A stretch of 64,000 nt of DNA, taken from assembly GCA_000161775.1 (NCBI GenBank), contig GG704596.1, forward strand, positions 685,825-749,824, written 5' to 3'. The notes beneath the pieces were generated by a model. The model was not told where the DNA came from, did no database searches, and saw only the letters and a list, made by a program, of their open reading frames with translations. Source of the stretch: Ruegeria lacuscaerulensis ITI-1157 (lineage in GTDB: Bacteria > Pseudomonadota > Alphaproteobacteria > Rhodobacterales > Rhodobacteraceae). Below, piece by piece: positions 46,355 through 54,972 of the stretch; position 1 is the stretch's first letter, and the number at the start of each line of letters is the position of its first letter. The translations under genes and the position numbers were made by a program.

Positions 46355-46743
46355 CACGCTACATCCATCCCTTGGACATATTCTAGAAAATCTCGCTGCC
46401 GCGCGGGGTACATGCGTTTGAAGCTGGCAACGCAATAGGCTTCCAGTTCTTCTTGCTCAGCCATATCGGCCCAGAAGATAGCCTGATCCATGAAACCAAA
46501 GAGCGGAGCATCAGGTCTTCCAGCGCCCGTGCCGAGAGCCTTCTCAACAGTTAGAATGCCATCCTCGCGATCCAACGACTTGATTGCTATGAAAGCCAGC
46601 GCGGCACGCTGGTAGGGATCAAGGCGAGCCCGCAAAACCTTTGGCAGACCGAGCCACCGGTTGGCACTGTTCAACCAAAGAGCATATCCGATCGACCGCG
46701 ATACTCGCTTGATGTCTCCGGGAATGTGGTCAGTGATACTCAT
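46354..46743 (-). CDS. Hypothetical protein of the element's replication module
   Basis: This is a 129-residue helical protein starting MSITDHIPGDIKRVSRSIGY. It has no motif I recognise. It overlaps the RepA-like gene by four bases, so it is probably co-translated with it. The 163 bases between it and the AlpA-like gene hold nothing clear. Confidence 0.65.
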   Translation of the reverse strand: MSITDHIPGDIKRVSRSIGYALWLNSANRWLGLPKVLRARLDPYQRAALAFIAIKSLDREDGILTVEKALGTGAGRPDAPLFGFMDQAIFWADMAEQEELEAYCVASFKRMYPARQRDFLEYVQGMDVA

Positions 46744-46906
46744 GAATTAGCCGCTTTGTTCGATTTTCCGCTGAGATGAGGCCGGGGGAACGGATAAAGT
46801 CGCTTGACAAAATTTCCGCTGCCTGGAGCATCTCGAGGAAGCTGCAAGAACTTTTGATTCCGTGCGAAGTGAGAAGGCGATCGCCCTCATCATTGAAGAT
46901 CGTAGC

Positions 46907-47152
46907 TCACTTCGTCCGGGGTTCGCGGCTTTGAAGCCAGACAACGATGTCACTTTCACGCCATGCGACAAGGCGTACACCTAGTTTCACTGGCTGGGGA
47001 AAATCCCCACGTTTCATCCAGTCGTAGAGCGTCGATCGGGAAAGCCCGGTAAGATTCTCGACCTCTGGACGGCGAAGCAAACGGTCATGATCTCTTTGTG
47101 CAAAAACGCTTTGAGGAACGATGTCCATTTTTTTTAACTCGGCATCGGCCAT
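46907..47152 (-). CDS. AlpA-like helix-turn-helix regulator/excisionase
   Basis: This is an 81-residue MerR/AlpA-type DNA-binding protein: LLRRPEVENLTGLSRSTLYD followed by WMKRGDFPQPVKLGVRLVAW and ESDIVVWL. AlpA proteins switch on P4-type integrase or excision genes. The start at 47152 (MADAELKKMDIVPQSVFAQR) follows AAAGGAAC. Confidence 0.85.
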   Translation of the reverse strand: MADAELKKMDIVPQSVFAQRDHDRLLRRPEVENLTGLSRSTLYDWMKRGDFPQPVKLGVRLVAWRESDIVVWLQSREPRTK

Positions 47153-47228
47153 GTTCGGTTCCTTTCGGTATCGGTTGAATACATCGGAACCATGCCAAAT
47201 CATTTTTCGCAGAGATAAGGTGAGTAAT

Positions 47229-47915
47229 TCATTTTTTCATTGAATAATTTCTGTTCACAACATCAATGGCTTTCTTTGTGAAATCCGCGGGGTTAGCTTT
47301 AATTTCACCGGCCGCGAAGATGTCCTTCACAAAACGGTAGAGGCGCCCCTCATAGGTATCAGTGTAGTCATTCCATGTTGGGTAAGTCGGTCGGCCTACA
47401 AACTCTTTGAATGCCGAAGCGCAAAGCTGCGCAACCGTGAGAGGGCCATCTTTTCGGGGCGCTCCCCTTCCAAATTGCTTTAGTTTGGGTTCAAGTTCGG
47501 CGCGGGTTCTTTCGACAGACTGGCGCAGAACATCGATTTGTTCGATCCATTCCTCAACGGCACCGGGATTGCCAATCACGGTGCCAGCCCAGGAGTACCC
47601 CTCCAACTCTCCGCTTGAAAGGTCGAGGAGGCCGAGTTTTTCACGCGCGAGAAGTTCTCTTGCTACGGGATTGAGTTGTTGCATCTTGTTCAAGATACGC
47701 GCTAGCAGCTTTGCAACGTCTTCAAGCTCTATGGTTGCCTGTCTCTTTTCATTTTCAAAGGACCGGCCGATCCGATTTTCCCGCGCGGCCTCCAACGCCG
47801 AAGTGAACAAATTGGTCAGCGCACATTGGATCTCTGCCGGTACGTCTTGAAGCACCAGGTGCTCGTTCAAGACGTCGAAAACGCGGGTGTTCAGAGATTT
47901 CCGGGAAACCGTCAT
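47229..47915 (-). CDS. Hypothetical protein coupled to the integrase
   Basis: This is a 228-residue protein starting MTVSRKSLNTRVFDVLNEHL. It is mostly helical with a basic central stretch (KLKQFGRGAPRKDGPLTVAQ) and is not recognised. It overlaps the integrase stop by four bases (ATGA), so it is translated with it. It may assist recombination or be accessory cargo. Confidence 0.65.
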   Translation of the reverse strand: MTVSRKSLNTRVFDVLNEHLVLQDVPAEIQCALTNLFTSALEAARENRIGRSFENEKRQATIELEDVAKLLARILNKMQQLNPVARELLAREKLGLLDLSSGELEGYSWAGTVIGNPGAVEEWIEQIDVLRQSVERTRAELEPKLKQFGRGAPRKDGPLTVAQLCASAFKEFVGRPTYPTWNDYTDTYEGRLYRFVKDIFAAGEIKANPADFTKKAIDVVNRNYSMKK

Positions 47916-49228
47916 TCGCGTTCAGCCATATACAAAACTTTGCCGTTGTTGGTTGCGTCGCCTCGAACGAAATTTGCCCAAGCAGCCATCATTTCACGTC
48001 GCCGATCGAGCATATCGGACCGCTGATAGGCACGTTCCACCTCTGAACCGATGAAATGCGCCAGCGCGATCTCGGCCATATCACGCGGAAAGCCTCGTTC
48101 CGCAGCCCATTGCCGGAAAGTCGAACGCAGACCATGTGGTACAGCGGGACGCTGGCTTGTAGGGTCGAGATACCCCGTCCCGCCCGCCATTACCTGCGCT
48201 TCCTGCATACGGCGCATGACAGCGGAAATACTCATGTCCGAGAGCATCCCACCGCGCGGTGCAAAGAATACGTAAGGTGAGCCGTCCAGGCGCGGCAGTG
48301 ATTTAAGAAGGGCTATCGCCTCAGAACTGAGCGGCACGCGATGCGCGCGTCCGTTCTTCATCCGCGAAGCCGGAATGGTCCAAATTGCACCTGGTGTCTC
48401 CAATGCCAAGGATTTCGCACCATTCCCGAAGTCGATTTCATCCCACGTAGCACCGCGCACTTCGCCCGAACGTGCGGCGGTCAGGGTTAAAAATTCGAGC
48501 GCGCGGGCGGCCATACCTTCACGCTGTGCGAGGTCAGCCCACCAGCGCGAAACGTCGCCCAACGCAAGAGCCGGTTGATTACCGGCCTTTGCCACCTTCG
48601 ACGGTTTGGGAAGCATTTCAGACAGGTTTCCTTTCCAACGAGCCGGGTTGTCACCTTTGCGATGCCCCGCCACTGTCGCCCAAGACAGCACGTTCTCGAT
48701 CCGCCCGCGTAAGCGGGATGCAGTTTCGGTCTTGTCCTTCCAAATCGGCTCCAGCACACGCAGCACGTCTTGTACCTCGATTTCTGAAACCTGCTTCGTC
48801 CCGATAACTGGCGCGGCATAGCGGTCAAGTGTCGAGCGCCATTGCTGGCGGTGTTTTTCGTTTCGGAACTCCGTCAGCTTGACGGCAAGGTATCTGTCCG
48901 TGGCCTGCGCAAAGGTTAGTCCTTCTCGTTCCTTCCGCTTTTCAGCAAGCGGGTCGCCTCCTAACATGGCCTTACCGCGGTTTTCCAAGGCCAAACGACG
49001 TGCGGTAGCCAGTGACACGGCGGGTGGGCTACCAAGTCCGAGTTCGCAGCGTTTGCCACGAATGGTGATCCGCTGCACCCATTGCCGGGAACCGTTGGAA
49101 TTGACACGAAGGAACAGGCCTTGCCCGTCGAAGTACTTGCCTGGCTTGGAAACAGTTTCGACAAAACGCGCACTCAAAGCCTTTGCCGGTCTCCTAATAC
49201 TTTGCTCACGCAAATTTTTATCCCCCAT
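47912..49228 (-). CDS. int: P4-type tyrosine integrase
   Basis: This is a 438-residue tyrosine recombinase. The N-terminal DUF4102-like part (FDGQGLFLRVNSNGSRQWVQ) and core-binding domain are followed by the catalytic domain: Arg I in LTAARSGEVRGATW, the HxxR box in PHGLRSTFRQWAAERG, and Tyr in EVERAYQRSDMLDRRREMM. It lies 130 bases inside attR and reads into the element. It is the expected enzyme for integration at the tRNA-Ser 3' end. Confidence 0.93.
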   Translation of the reverse strand: MGDKNLREQSIRRPAKALSARFVETVSKPGKYFDGQGLFLRVNSNGSRQWVQRITIRGKRCELGLGSPPAVSLATARRLALENRGKAMLGGDPLAEKRKEREGLTFAQATDRYLAVKLTEFRNEKHRQQWRSTLDRYAAPVIGTKQVSEIEVQDVLRVLEPIWKDKTETASRLRGRIENVLSWATVAGHRKGDNPARWKGNLSEMLPKPSKVAKAGNQPALALGDVSRWWADLAQREGMAARALEFLTLTAARSGEVRGATWDEIDFGNGAKSLALETPGAIWTIPASRMKNGRAHRVPLSSEAIALLKSLPRLDGSPYVFFAPRGGMLSDMSISAVMRRMQEAQVMAGGTGYLDPTSQRPAVPHGLRSTFRQWAAERGFPRDMAEIALAHFIGSEVERAYQRSDMLDRRREMMAAWANFVRGDATNNGKVLYMAERE

Positions 49229-49357
49229 TTAATCCCCCACCTATACATGGATTAGGCCGGATTATGTCGGAACCTGACGGGCATAGGAAGAGAATTTTTT
49301 ATTTTTTCAAAGGAGATACCAGAACATGTCAGATTTGCTCGGAACTATCCTTGGCGG

Positions 49358-49373
49358 CCTTCGTCTCCGCCAC
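49358..49373 (+). repeat. attR-like direct repeat
   Basis: CCTTCGTCTCCGCCAC matches the 3' end of tRNA-Ser (37085-37100) exactly, in the same orientation. Just 130 bases separate it from the integrase start. Chance identity of 16 bases at exactly this place is very unlikely. Confidence 0.78.
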
Positions 49374-49762
49374 TTGTTTTCCCCAACTGCTTCTCCGGCC
49401 TTGGCCACTGCCGGATTTTCTCGTGGTTTTCGAGGGTTATGCGGGCAGGGCTATTCACTGCCTTCGGCGCGACTTCGCCCGAAATCTGTCTCTCTGGGCC
49501 GTTTTTCTCTGAACCTCATGACTGCGGTGATTTGGTGAGTTTTTGGTAATGCCTGGAAATCAAATCATTATTTTGTAGCGCATCCCGAACACTTCGATGC
49601 CGGTGGCGCCTCCCGAAAAACGACCGGAGGCGGACGTTTGCCACCTTCATCACGAGCCGGGTCTGGCCACGTTGCTTCTGGCAAAGTTTGATGGGAACGG
49701 GGGCGGCGGGCAGCATAGTCCGGGGCCTGTGCAACATGGTTGCGATCTGCTGACACGGAAAC
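49374..49762. other. Non-coding stretch right of attR
   Basis: About 390 bases lie between the element border and tcuB. I see no convincing gene or hairpin here. Short open frames have poor codon patterns. Confidence 0.4.
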
Positions 49763-50830
49763 CTAGGCTTTGGTCCGGGTGGCATCTCGCAACAGCGCCG
49801 CAAAGCGGTAGGCCCCGTGCGCCATCTTGGTAAACGGGGCAAGCACGAAAAAGGCCAGCACCGCGCCGAGGTGCAGCGCCAGCAACAGCGGCATCGCCGC
49901 GGTCGATCCCAGCCCGTAGAGCGCAAGGCCGCTTGCCGCGATGAAGGCCAGCAGCAGCACGAAACCCATTTCCGCCGCCCATGCGCGCGGGTCGGAAAGG
50001 CTGCGTTCGGCGCGCGTTTTCAGCGCCGCTATCCACAGCGCGCCGCCACCCAGCAAGACCCCGCCGCTGACTCCAAGAAGCTTGGGCGCCGACAAGAAAG
50101 GATAGGGGGCCGGCATCGCCCAGAGGTAATGCATCAGCGTCGCGACGCCCGTGGCGGCAAAGCAGAGCAGGAAACCATACATGATCGCCTGATGGGCAAG
50201 GCGGCGGGCTTGGCTGAAACGGTCCTCGTCCTCGAAATTGCACCCCTCGCCATGTCCGGCGGCCAAGTCTTTCATCCGCGCGACCTTCCCAAGCGCGGCG
50301 GCGATGTCACGCCCCCGCACCCGCCCGCCGCCGACGGCCCGCCAGTATCGGCGCAGACTGATGGCGAGGCTTGTGAGCGGAAAAAAGAATGCCGGGAGGA
50401 ATATCGAAACCATCAATCCATGCGACATCGCGGCATAAAAGCCGTCGCCCGCGCCGGTGCTGCCCAGCAGATGAACCAGGGCAAGAAGCAGGGCGAACCC
50501 GGCCGCGACGGCGATGGTGACGGCACCCGCGTGCCGCTGGAACATTCGGGCCAGCCCGCCGGGCCAGGCGAAGCGTTCCCAGCTTTCGGTGCGCAGTTCG
50601 GCCAGCGCGCGCGGCAGGTTGACATCGAACTCGTGCGGGGCGGTGTATTGGCAGGCGTAATAGCAGCCCCGGCAATTGTGACATAGGTTGGCAAGCTGGG
50701 TCAGATCGCCGTCGCTGAAGGCGCGGTCCGCCTGTAGCGCGGGGAACACGGAACAGAACCCCTCGCAATAGCGGCAGGCATTGCAGATCTCGGCCTGACG
50801 GCGGGCCTCGGCAAAGACATCATGCGGCAT
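49763..50830 (-). CDS. tcuB: Tricarballylate utilization 4Fe-4S protein TcuB
   Basis: This is a 355-residue membrane iron-sulfur protein. Two cysteine clusters lie at the N-terminus: CNACRYCEGFCSVFP near residue 17 and CHNCRGCYYACQYTAP near 49. Several transmembrane segments follow. In Salmonella TcuB reoxidises the FAD of TcuA and passes electrons to the quinone pool. Its start overlaps the tcuA stop by 11 bases, supporting the pairing. Confidence 0.9.
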   Translation of the reverse strand: MPHDVFAEARRQAEICNACRYCEGFCSVFPALQADRAFSDGDLTQLANLCHNCRGCYYACQYTAPHEFDVNLPRALAELRTESWERFAWPGGLARMFQRHAGAVTIAVAAGFALLLALVHLLGSTGAGDGFYAAMSHGLMVSIFLPAFFFPLTSLAISLRRYWRAVGGGRVRGRDIAAALGKVARMKDLAAGHGEGCNFEDEDRFSQARRLAHQAIMYGFLLCFAATGVATLMHYLWAMPAPYPFLSAPKLLGVSGGVLLGGGALWIAALKTRAERSLSDPRAWAAEMGFVLLLAFIAASGLALYGLGSTAAMPLLLALHLGAVLAFFVLAPFTKMAHGAYRFAALLRDATRTKA

Positions 50831-52211
50831 GGGCGGCGGCCTCCTTTCCGGCGATCCGTCCGAAAACGGTGCCGATGGTCATGCCGAATCCGGCGAGATA
50901 ACCTTGGCCGAGGATCGAACCTGCCATTGTCTCTCCAGCGGCCCAGAGGTTTTCGATCGGTCCATCGGCGGTGGAACATTGCGCCCGGGCCGTCACTTTC
51001 AGCCCCAGATAGGTGAAGGTCACGCCGGTGCGCAGGCTGTAGCCATAGAACGGCGGCTCTGTGATCGGGCGCGCCCAGTTCGTTTTGGGAGGGGTGATCC
51101 CGTTTGTGGCGACGCCGTCCAGCTCGGTCGGGCGAAAACCCGACGTGTCGCCGCAATTGGCGTTGAAGCCGTCAACCGTCGCGCGCAATTCGGCGGGCGG
51201 CAGGCCGAGCTTTTCGGCCAGTTCCTCGATGCTGTTCGCCGATACCGGGGGGAACACCGAGGGCATGAACAGGTCGAGCGACCGGCTGTCGATGATTGCA
51301 TAGGCCACCTGGCCGGGCTGCGCGGCGACAAGGCGGCCCCAGATCGCGTAACGCTTGGGCCAGACGTCTTCGCCTTCGTCGTAGAACCGCTGCGCACTGT
51401 TGTTCACGACGATGGAAAACGGCACGCAATCCAGCCGCGTGACGATACCGCCGTCGAATTTCGGCGCGCGTCCGTCGATGGCCACGGCATGGCATTGCGT
51501 TGGGTCGCCAACGGTTTCGGCACCCTGTTCGATGAGGTCCGCCAGAACCGCGCCCCGGTTGTAGGGCGTGCCCCGGATCAGAAAGTTCTTCGCCGCCGGC
51601 CCCCAGGCGCGGGCCAGCCAGTCGGTGTCGGCCTGAAAGCCGCCCGAGGCAACGATGACCGACCTGGGCCGGAGGCGGTGGCTTTGGCCCATTTGCTCGA
51701 AAACAACCTCTTCGATGCGCCCGCCGGCAAGCGAAAGGTGCGCGACCGGCGCCTCGTAAAGCACCTTGACGCCAAGCGCCTCGGCGGTGCGGTAATAGGC
51801 GTTCACCAGCGCCTTGCCGCCCCCCATGAAAAAGGCATTGGTGCGCCCAAGGCTGAGCGTGCCCGAGAGCGACGGTTGGAAATGTACCCCGTGCGCCTGC
51901 ATCCATGGCAACGCGCGTTCCGAGCCCCGGATGGCGATGCGGGCAAGCGCCTCGTCGGTCTTGCCGCCGGTGACCTTCAGCAGATCTGCGATGTATTCGT
52001 CTTCGCTGTAACTGTCGGTGAGCGGGCCAAGCGGGCCGTGGTGCATGCAGCGAAAATTGCGGGTGTGCCGCGAATTTCCGCCCCGATAGGGGCGCGGTGC
52101 CGCTTCGAGGATGATTACCCTCGCCCCGGCCTCGGCCGCAGTGATCGCGGCGCAGAGCGCGGCGTTTCCGCCGCCGATGACGACAACATCATAGGGCATG
52201 GCTGGACTCAT
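50820..52211 (-). CDS. tcuA: FAD-dependent tricarballylate dehydrogenase TcuA
   Basis: This is a 463-residue flavoprotein of the fumarate-reductase/succinate-dehydrogenase flavoprotein class. The dinucleotide motif DVVVIGGGNAALCAAITAAE lies at the N-terminus, and SVIVASGGFQADTDWLARAW lies mid-protein. The C-terminal NLWAAGETMAGSILGQGYLA closes the FAD site. TcuA oxidises tricarballylate to cis-aconitate. The start at 52211 overlaps the GntR gene stop as ATGA. The substrate here is inferred from family and partner TcuB. Confidence 0.87.
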   Translation of the reverse strand: MSPAMPYDVVVIGGGNAALCAAITAAEAGARVIILEAAPRPYRGGNSRHTRNFRCMHHGPLGPLTDSYSEDEYIADLLKVTGGKTDEALARIAIRGSERALPWMQAHGVHFQPSLSGTLSLGRTNAFFMGGGKALVNAYYRTAEALGVKVLYEAPVAHLSLAGGRIEEVVFEQMGQSHRLRPRSVIVASGGFQADTDWLARAWGPAAKNFLIRGTPYNRGAVLADLIEQGAETVGDPTQCHAVAIDGRAPKFDGGIVTRLDCVPFSIVVNNSAQRFYDEGEDVWPKRYAIWGRLVAAQPGQVAYAIIDSRSLDLFMPSVFPPVSANSIEELAEKLGLPPAELRATVDGFNANCGDTSGFRPTELDGVATNGITPPKTNWARPITEPPFYGYSLRTGVTFTYLGLKVTARAQCSTADGPIENLWAAGETMAGSILGQGYLAGFGMTIGTVFGRIAGKEAAAHAA

Positions 52212-52879
52212 TCGGTCTCGATTCCATGGACCGTTCGCAGGGTGCGAAGGCGGGCGCGTTGCGAGGCTTCGATATGGGCGCGCATCCGCGCCTCGGCGGC
52301 GGCGCCGTCGCGGGCGCGTATGGCGGCGAGAACGACGGCATGTTCTTCCTTAGCCGCTTCCAACCGGTCGCTTTCGGCAAGGGTGGTCGGCCCGAGGATC
52401 ATCAGCGCCTTTTGCAGCGCGGTCATCGAGCGATGCAGGAACCGGTTTTTCGCCGCATCGAGCAGCGCGGCGTGAAACATTCGGTTGAGCCGGAAAGCCT
52501 CGGCGCCGTCCGTGGCGTTGGCGAGATCTCCGTCGATTGCGGCGAGTTCCTCCAGCTCGATGTCGGATGCCGCCCGAGCGGCAAGCCGCGCCGCCGTGCC
52601 TTCAAGCACTGCGCGCATCTCGTATAGCTCCATCACCTCGGCATAGTCGAGCCGCCGTACGCTGGCGCCGATGCGGGGCAAATGGGCGACAAGGCCGTCG
52701 GCCTCAAGCTGGCGGATCGCCTCGCGCACTGGCGTCCGGCTGACGCCCAGCCGTTCGGCCAGCTCGGTTTCGCGCAGCCTGTCGCCCGGAAGAAGCTGGC
52801 CGTTTCGAATCTCGGCCAGCAACCGCTCGTAGGCGCCGTTGCCGTGCAATCCGTCGGCGGGATCGGGTGTTTCAGACAT
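52208..52879 (-). CDS. GntR family (FadR subfamily) regulator
   Basis: This is a 223-residue regulator. The winged helix (RETELAERLGVSRTPVREAI, residues 36-55, then RQLEADGLV) is followed by an all-helical FCD domain that binds carboxylate ligands. The start at 52879 is MSETPDPADGLHGNGAYERL. A 10-bp-arm palindrome lies just upstream, between it and the divergent membrane gene. It probably represses the tcu operon, and perhaps the divergent gene, until a di- or tricarboxylate is present. Confidence 0.9.
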   Translation of the reverse strand: MSETPDPADGLHGNGAYERLLAEIRNGQLLPGDRLRETELAERLGVSRTPVREAIRQLEADGLVAHLPRIGASVRRLDYAEVMELYEMRAVLEGTAARLAARAASDIELEELAAIDGDLANATDGAEAFRLNRMFHAALLDAAKNRFLHRSMTALQKALMILGPTTLAESDRLEAAKEEHAVVLAAIRARDGAAAEARMRAHIEASQRARLRTLRTVHGIETE

Positions 52880-52918
52880 TTGCGGGCAGCGCTCCCATGG
52901 GCATTTCACTTTCTGTAT

Positions 52919-52946
52919 CCTATTGTATACATACGGATACAATAGG
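52919..52946. promoter_or_regulatory. Palindromic GntR operator
   Basis: CCTATTGTAT (52919-52928) and ATACAATAGG (52937-52946) form a perfect inverted repeat with an eight-base spacer in the intergenic region between gntR (52879) and the AbrB-family gene (52967). The central GTATAC-like bases resemble FadR-subfamily sites. It probably serves both directions. Confidence 0.7.
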
Positions 52947-52966
52947 TGACAAGCGGAGAATCGTGA

Positions 52967-54013
52967 ATGTTTGACAGGGCGACGAAAGAGCGCGCGGTGA
53001 CATTGGCGGGGGCGGCTGCGGGGGCGGCGCTGTTTCGTGCCGCCGATCTGCCCTTGCCATTTCTGTTCGGGCCGATGGCGGCCAGTTTGTTGCTGGCGCT
53101 TGCCGGTGTCCGGCTTCGGGGTTTCGGCCAGATTTCGGTGGCGGCGCGCACGATCCTTGGCGTGGCGGTGGGCGCCTCGATCACCCCGGCGGTGGTTGGC
53201 CAGTTGCCGCAGATGGCCGGGTCGGTGGCGCTGGTACCGGTCTACATCGCGCTGATCGGCCTGGTTGGCTGGCAATTCTTCCGCAGGATCTGCGGCTTCG
53301 ATCCGGTGACCGCCTATTTCGCGTCGATGCCCGGCGGATTGCAGGACATGATCATCTTTGGCGAAGAAGCCGGGGGAAACCCGCGAATCCTGTCGCTTGT
53401 TCATGCCACGCGGGTTCTGGTAATCGTGACGCTTGCGCCGGTGATCGCCACCCATCTTTACGGCGCGAGCCTTGCGAACCCGATCGGCAGACCCGCTGCC
53501 GACATTGCGCCGCATGAACTGGCGCTCATGCTGACCGCCGCCGTGGTCGGCTGGAAAGGCGGCGTGCGCGTCGGGCTGTTCGGGGCATCGATCCTTGGTC
53601 CGATGATCGTGACAACGCCGCTTTCCCTTGTCGGACTGCTGCATTCGCGCCCCCCGGCCGAAGCGATCCTGGCCGCGCAATTCCTGATCGGCACCGGCAT
53701 CGGCGTGCATTACGTGGGCGTGACCCTGCGCGAGTTGCGCTCGGTGATCCTCGCGGGCGGGGCCTTCATGCTGATCCTGGCGGCGCTCGCGGCGGGCTTT
53801 GCCCAGCTGGTGCGCGCCCTTGGGCTAGCGCCGCCACTTGAGGCCTTTTTGGCCTATGCGCCGGGGGGACAGGCCGAAATGACCGTGCTGGCCATCGTGA
53901 CGGGCGCCGATCTCGGCTTTGTCATTGCCCACCACCTGACGCGGATCGTGCTGGTCATCACCGGCGCGCCGCTGGTCGCTCGGCTTACGGCCCGCGCATC
54001 GCCTCGGGATTGA
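52967..54013 (+). CDS. AbrB family membrane protein (COG3180)
   Basis: This is a 348-residue protein with about nine or ten hydrophobic segments in two similar halves. SMPGGLQDMIIFGEEAGGNP in the first half is matched by LAYAPGGQAEMTVLAIVTGA in the second, the signature of the AbrB/ammonia-monooxygenase-like membrane family. The start is preceded by GCGGAGAA. Its role is unknown but may be transport. It is divergent from gntR across the palindrome. Its 3' end overlaps the convergent dehydrogenase by 29 bases. Confidence 0.85.
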   Translation: MFDRATKERAVTLAGAAAGAALFRAADLPLPFLFGPMAASLLLALAGVRLRGFGQISVAARTILGVAVGASITPAVVGQLPQMAGSVALVPVYIALIGLVGWQFFRRICGFDPVTAYFASMPGGLQDMIIFGEEAGGNPRILSLVHATRVLVIVTLAPVIATHLYGASLANPIGRPAADIAPHELALMLTAAVVGWKGGVRVGLFGASILGPMIVTTPLSLVGLLHSRPPAEAILAAQFLIGTGIGVHYVGVTLRELRSVILAGGAFMLILAALAAGFAQLVRALGLAPPLEAFLAYAPGGQAEMTVLAIVTGADLGFVIAHHLTRIVLVITGAPLVARLTARASPRD

Positions 54014-54962
54014 TAACGTGTATGGGCGACCCGGCGGCAAAGGCGTTCACCTGGTCGAAGATATCGGAAAACTGCAAGTCCAACTCTTCTTCGGTGACAA
54101 AACCGATATGCGGGGTGGCGATCAGGTTCGGATGCGATAGCAGCGGGTCGGACGGATCGGTGAGCGGTTCGGTGTCGAACACATCGATGGCCGCCATGCC
54201 GGGGCGGCCCGCGTTCAACGCCGCAAGGAGCGCACCGGGGGCAATCAGCCCGGCGCGCGAGGTGTTGACGAACAGTGCCCCCGGTCGCATCGCTGCGAAA
54301 TCCTCTGCCGTGATCAGCCCGCGCGTCGCGGGTTTCAACCGAACATGAAGCGACACGATATCGCTTTCGGCGAAAAAGGCGTCGCGGCTTTCGGCGACGC
54401 GGGCGCCGTCGGCCACGGCCCGCGCGCGGCCTTCGTCAGAGGACCACCAGACCACGCGCGCGCGGAAGGCTTCGGCGTATCCGGCAACGGCCCGCCCGAT
54501 CCGCCCATAGCCGTAAAGGCCCAGCGTGCGCCCCCTCAGCGTCTTGCCGACGCCGGCCTGCCAGTGCCCCGCCTTGAGGCTGACCATTTGCCGGGGCAGA
54601 TCACGCAGCCCGGCAAGGATCAGGGCGAATGTCAGCTCAGCCGCGGCGAATGAGGGCGTGCCGCCATGCATGTTGGAACACAAAAGCACGCCGTGATCCG
54701 TGCAGGCCTGGACATCGACATGCGGATAAACGCTGCGCTGGCTGACGAGCCTCAGGTTCGGCAGCCGTTCCAGCAGCGCCCGCGTGATCGCGGTCCGTTC
54801 CCGGAACAGAACCAGCGCCTCGGCCTCGGCCAGCCGCTTGGCCAGCAGGTCAAGATCGTCGGTGTGATCCGTCCAGACCGTCACATCGTGCGCGGCCAGC
54901 CGGGCAAAGCAGGGCAGGCCGCGCAGGGTATCGAACCAGTCGTCAAGGATATGGACCTTCAT
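53985..54962 (-). CDS. D-2-hydroxyacid dehydrogenase family protein
   Basis: This is a 325-residue NAD-dependent D-isomer 2-hydroxyacid dehydrogenase. The cofactor loop GLYGYGRIGRAVAGYAEAFR lies near residue 149, VNTSRAGLIAPGALLAALNA near 233 and the catalytic His in ATPHIGFVTEEELDLQFSDI near 290. It starts 10 bases after the universal stress protein gene ends, so it ends the tct/prpF operon. It may oxidise or reduce a hydroxy acid made in the pathway. Confidence 0.87.
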   Translation of the reverse strand: MKVHILDDWFDTLRGLPCFARLAAHDVTVWTDHTDDLDLLAKRLAEAEALVLFRERTAITRALLERLPNLRLVSQRSVYPHVDVQACTDHGVLLCSNMHGGTPSFAAAELTFALILAGLRDLPRQMVSLKAGHWQAGVGKTLRGRTLGLYGYGRIGRAVAGYAEAFRARVVWWSSDEGRARAVADGARVAESRDAFFAESDIVSLHVRLKPATRGLITAEDFAAMRPGALFVNTSRAGLIAPGALLAALNAGRPGMAAIDVFDTEPLTDPSDPLLSHPNLIATPHIGFVTEEELDLQFSDIFDQVNAFAAGSPIHVINPEAMRGP

Positions 54963-54972
54963 CCGCCCCCCC

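Larger units (their letters stand above)
37085..49373. mobile_element. 12.3-kb integrative element at tRNA-Ser(GCU) with restriction/defence cargo
   Basis: The element is bounded by a 16-bp direct repeat of the tRNA 3' end. A tyrosine integrase lies 130 bases inside the right border. All nine confidently called genes run on the minus strand: integrase, hypothetical, AlpA-like regulator, hypothetical, RepA-like ATPase, HGG-motif protein, then the four-gene methyltransferase/nuclease/helicase/GIY-YIG operon. No capsid, terminase or conjugation genes are seen. The layout resembles P4-type satellites or simple genomic islands rather than a full prophage. Confidence 0.8.

Noticed and set aside
49326-49538. 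Open frame MSDLLGTILGGL... across attR with a good ribosome site
   Set aside because: The first residues look plausible, but the rest is not protein-like and the att repeat runs through it; it may be a chance frame formed by integration.
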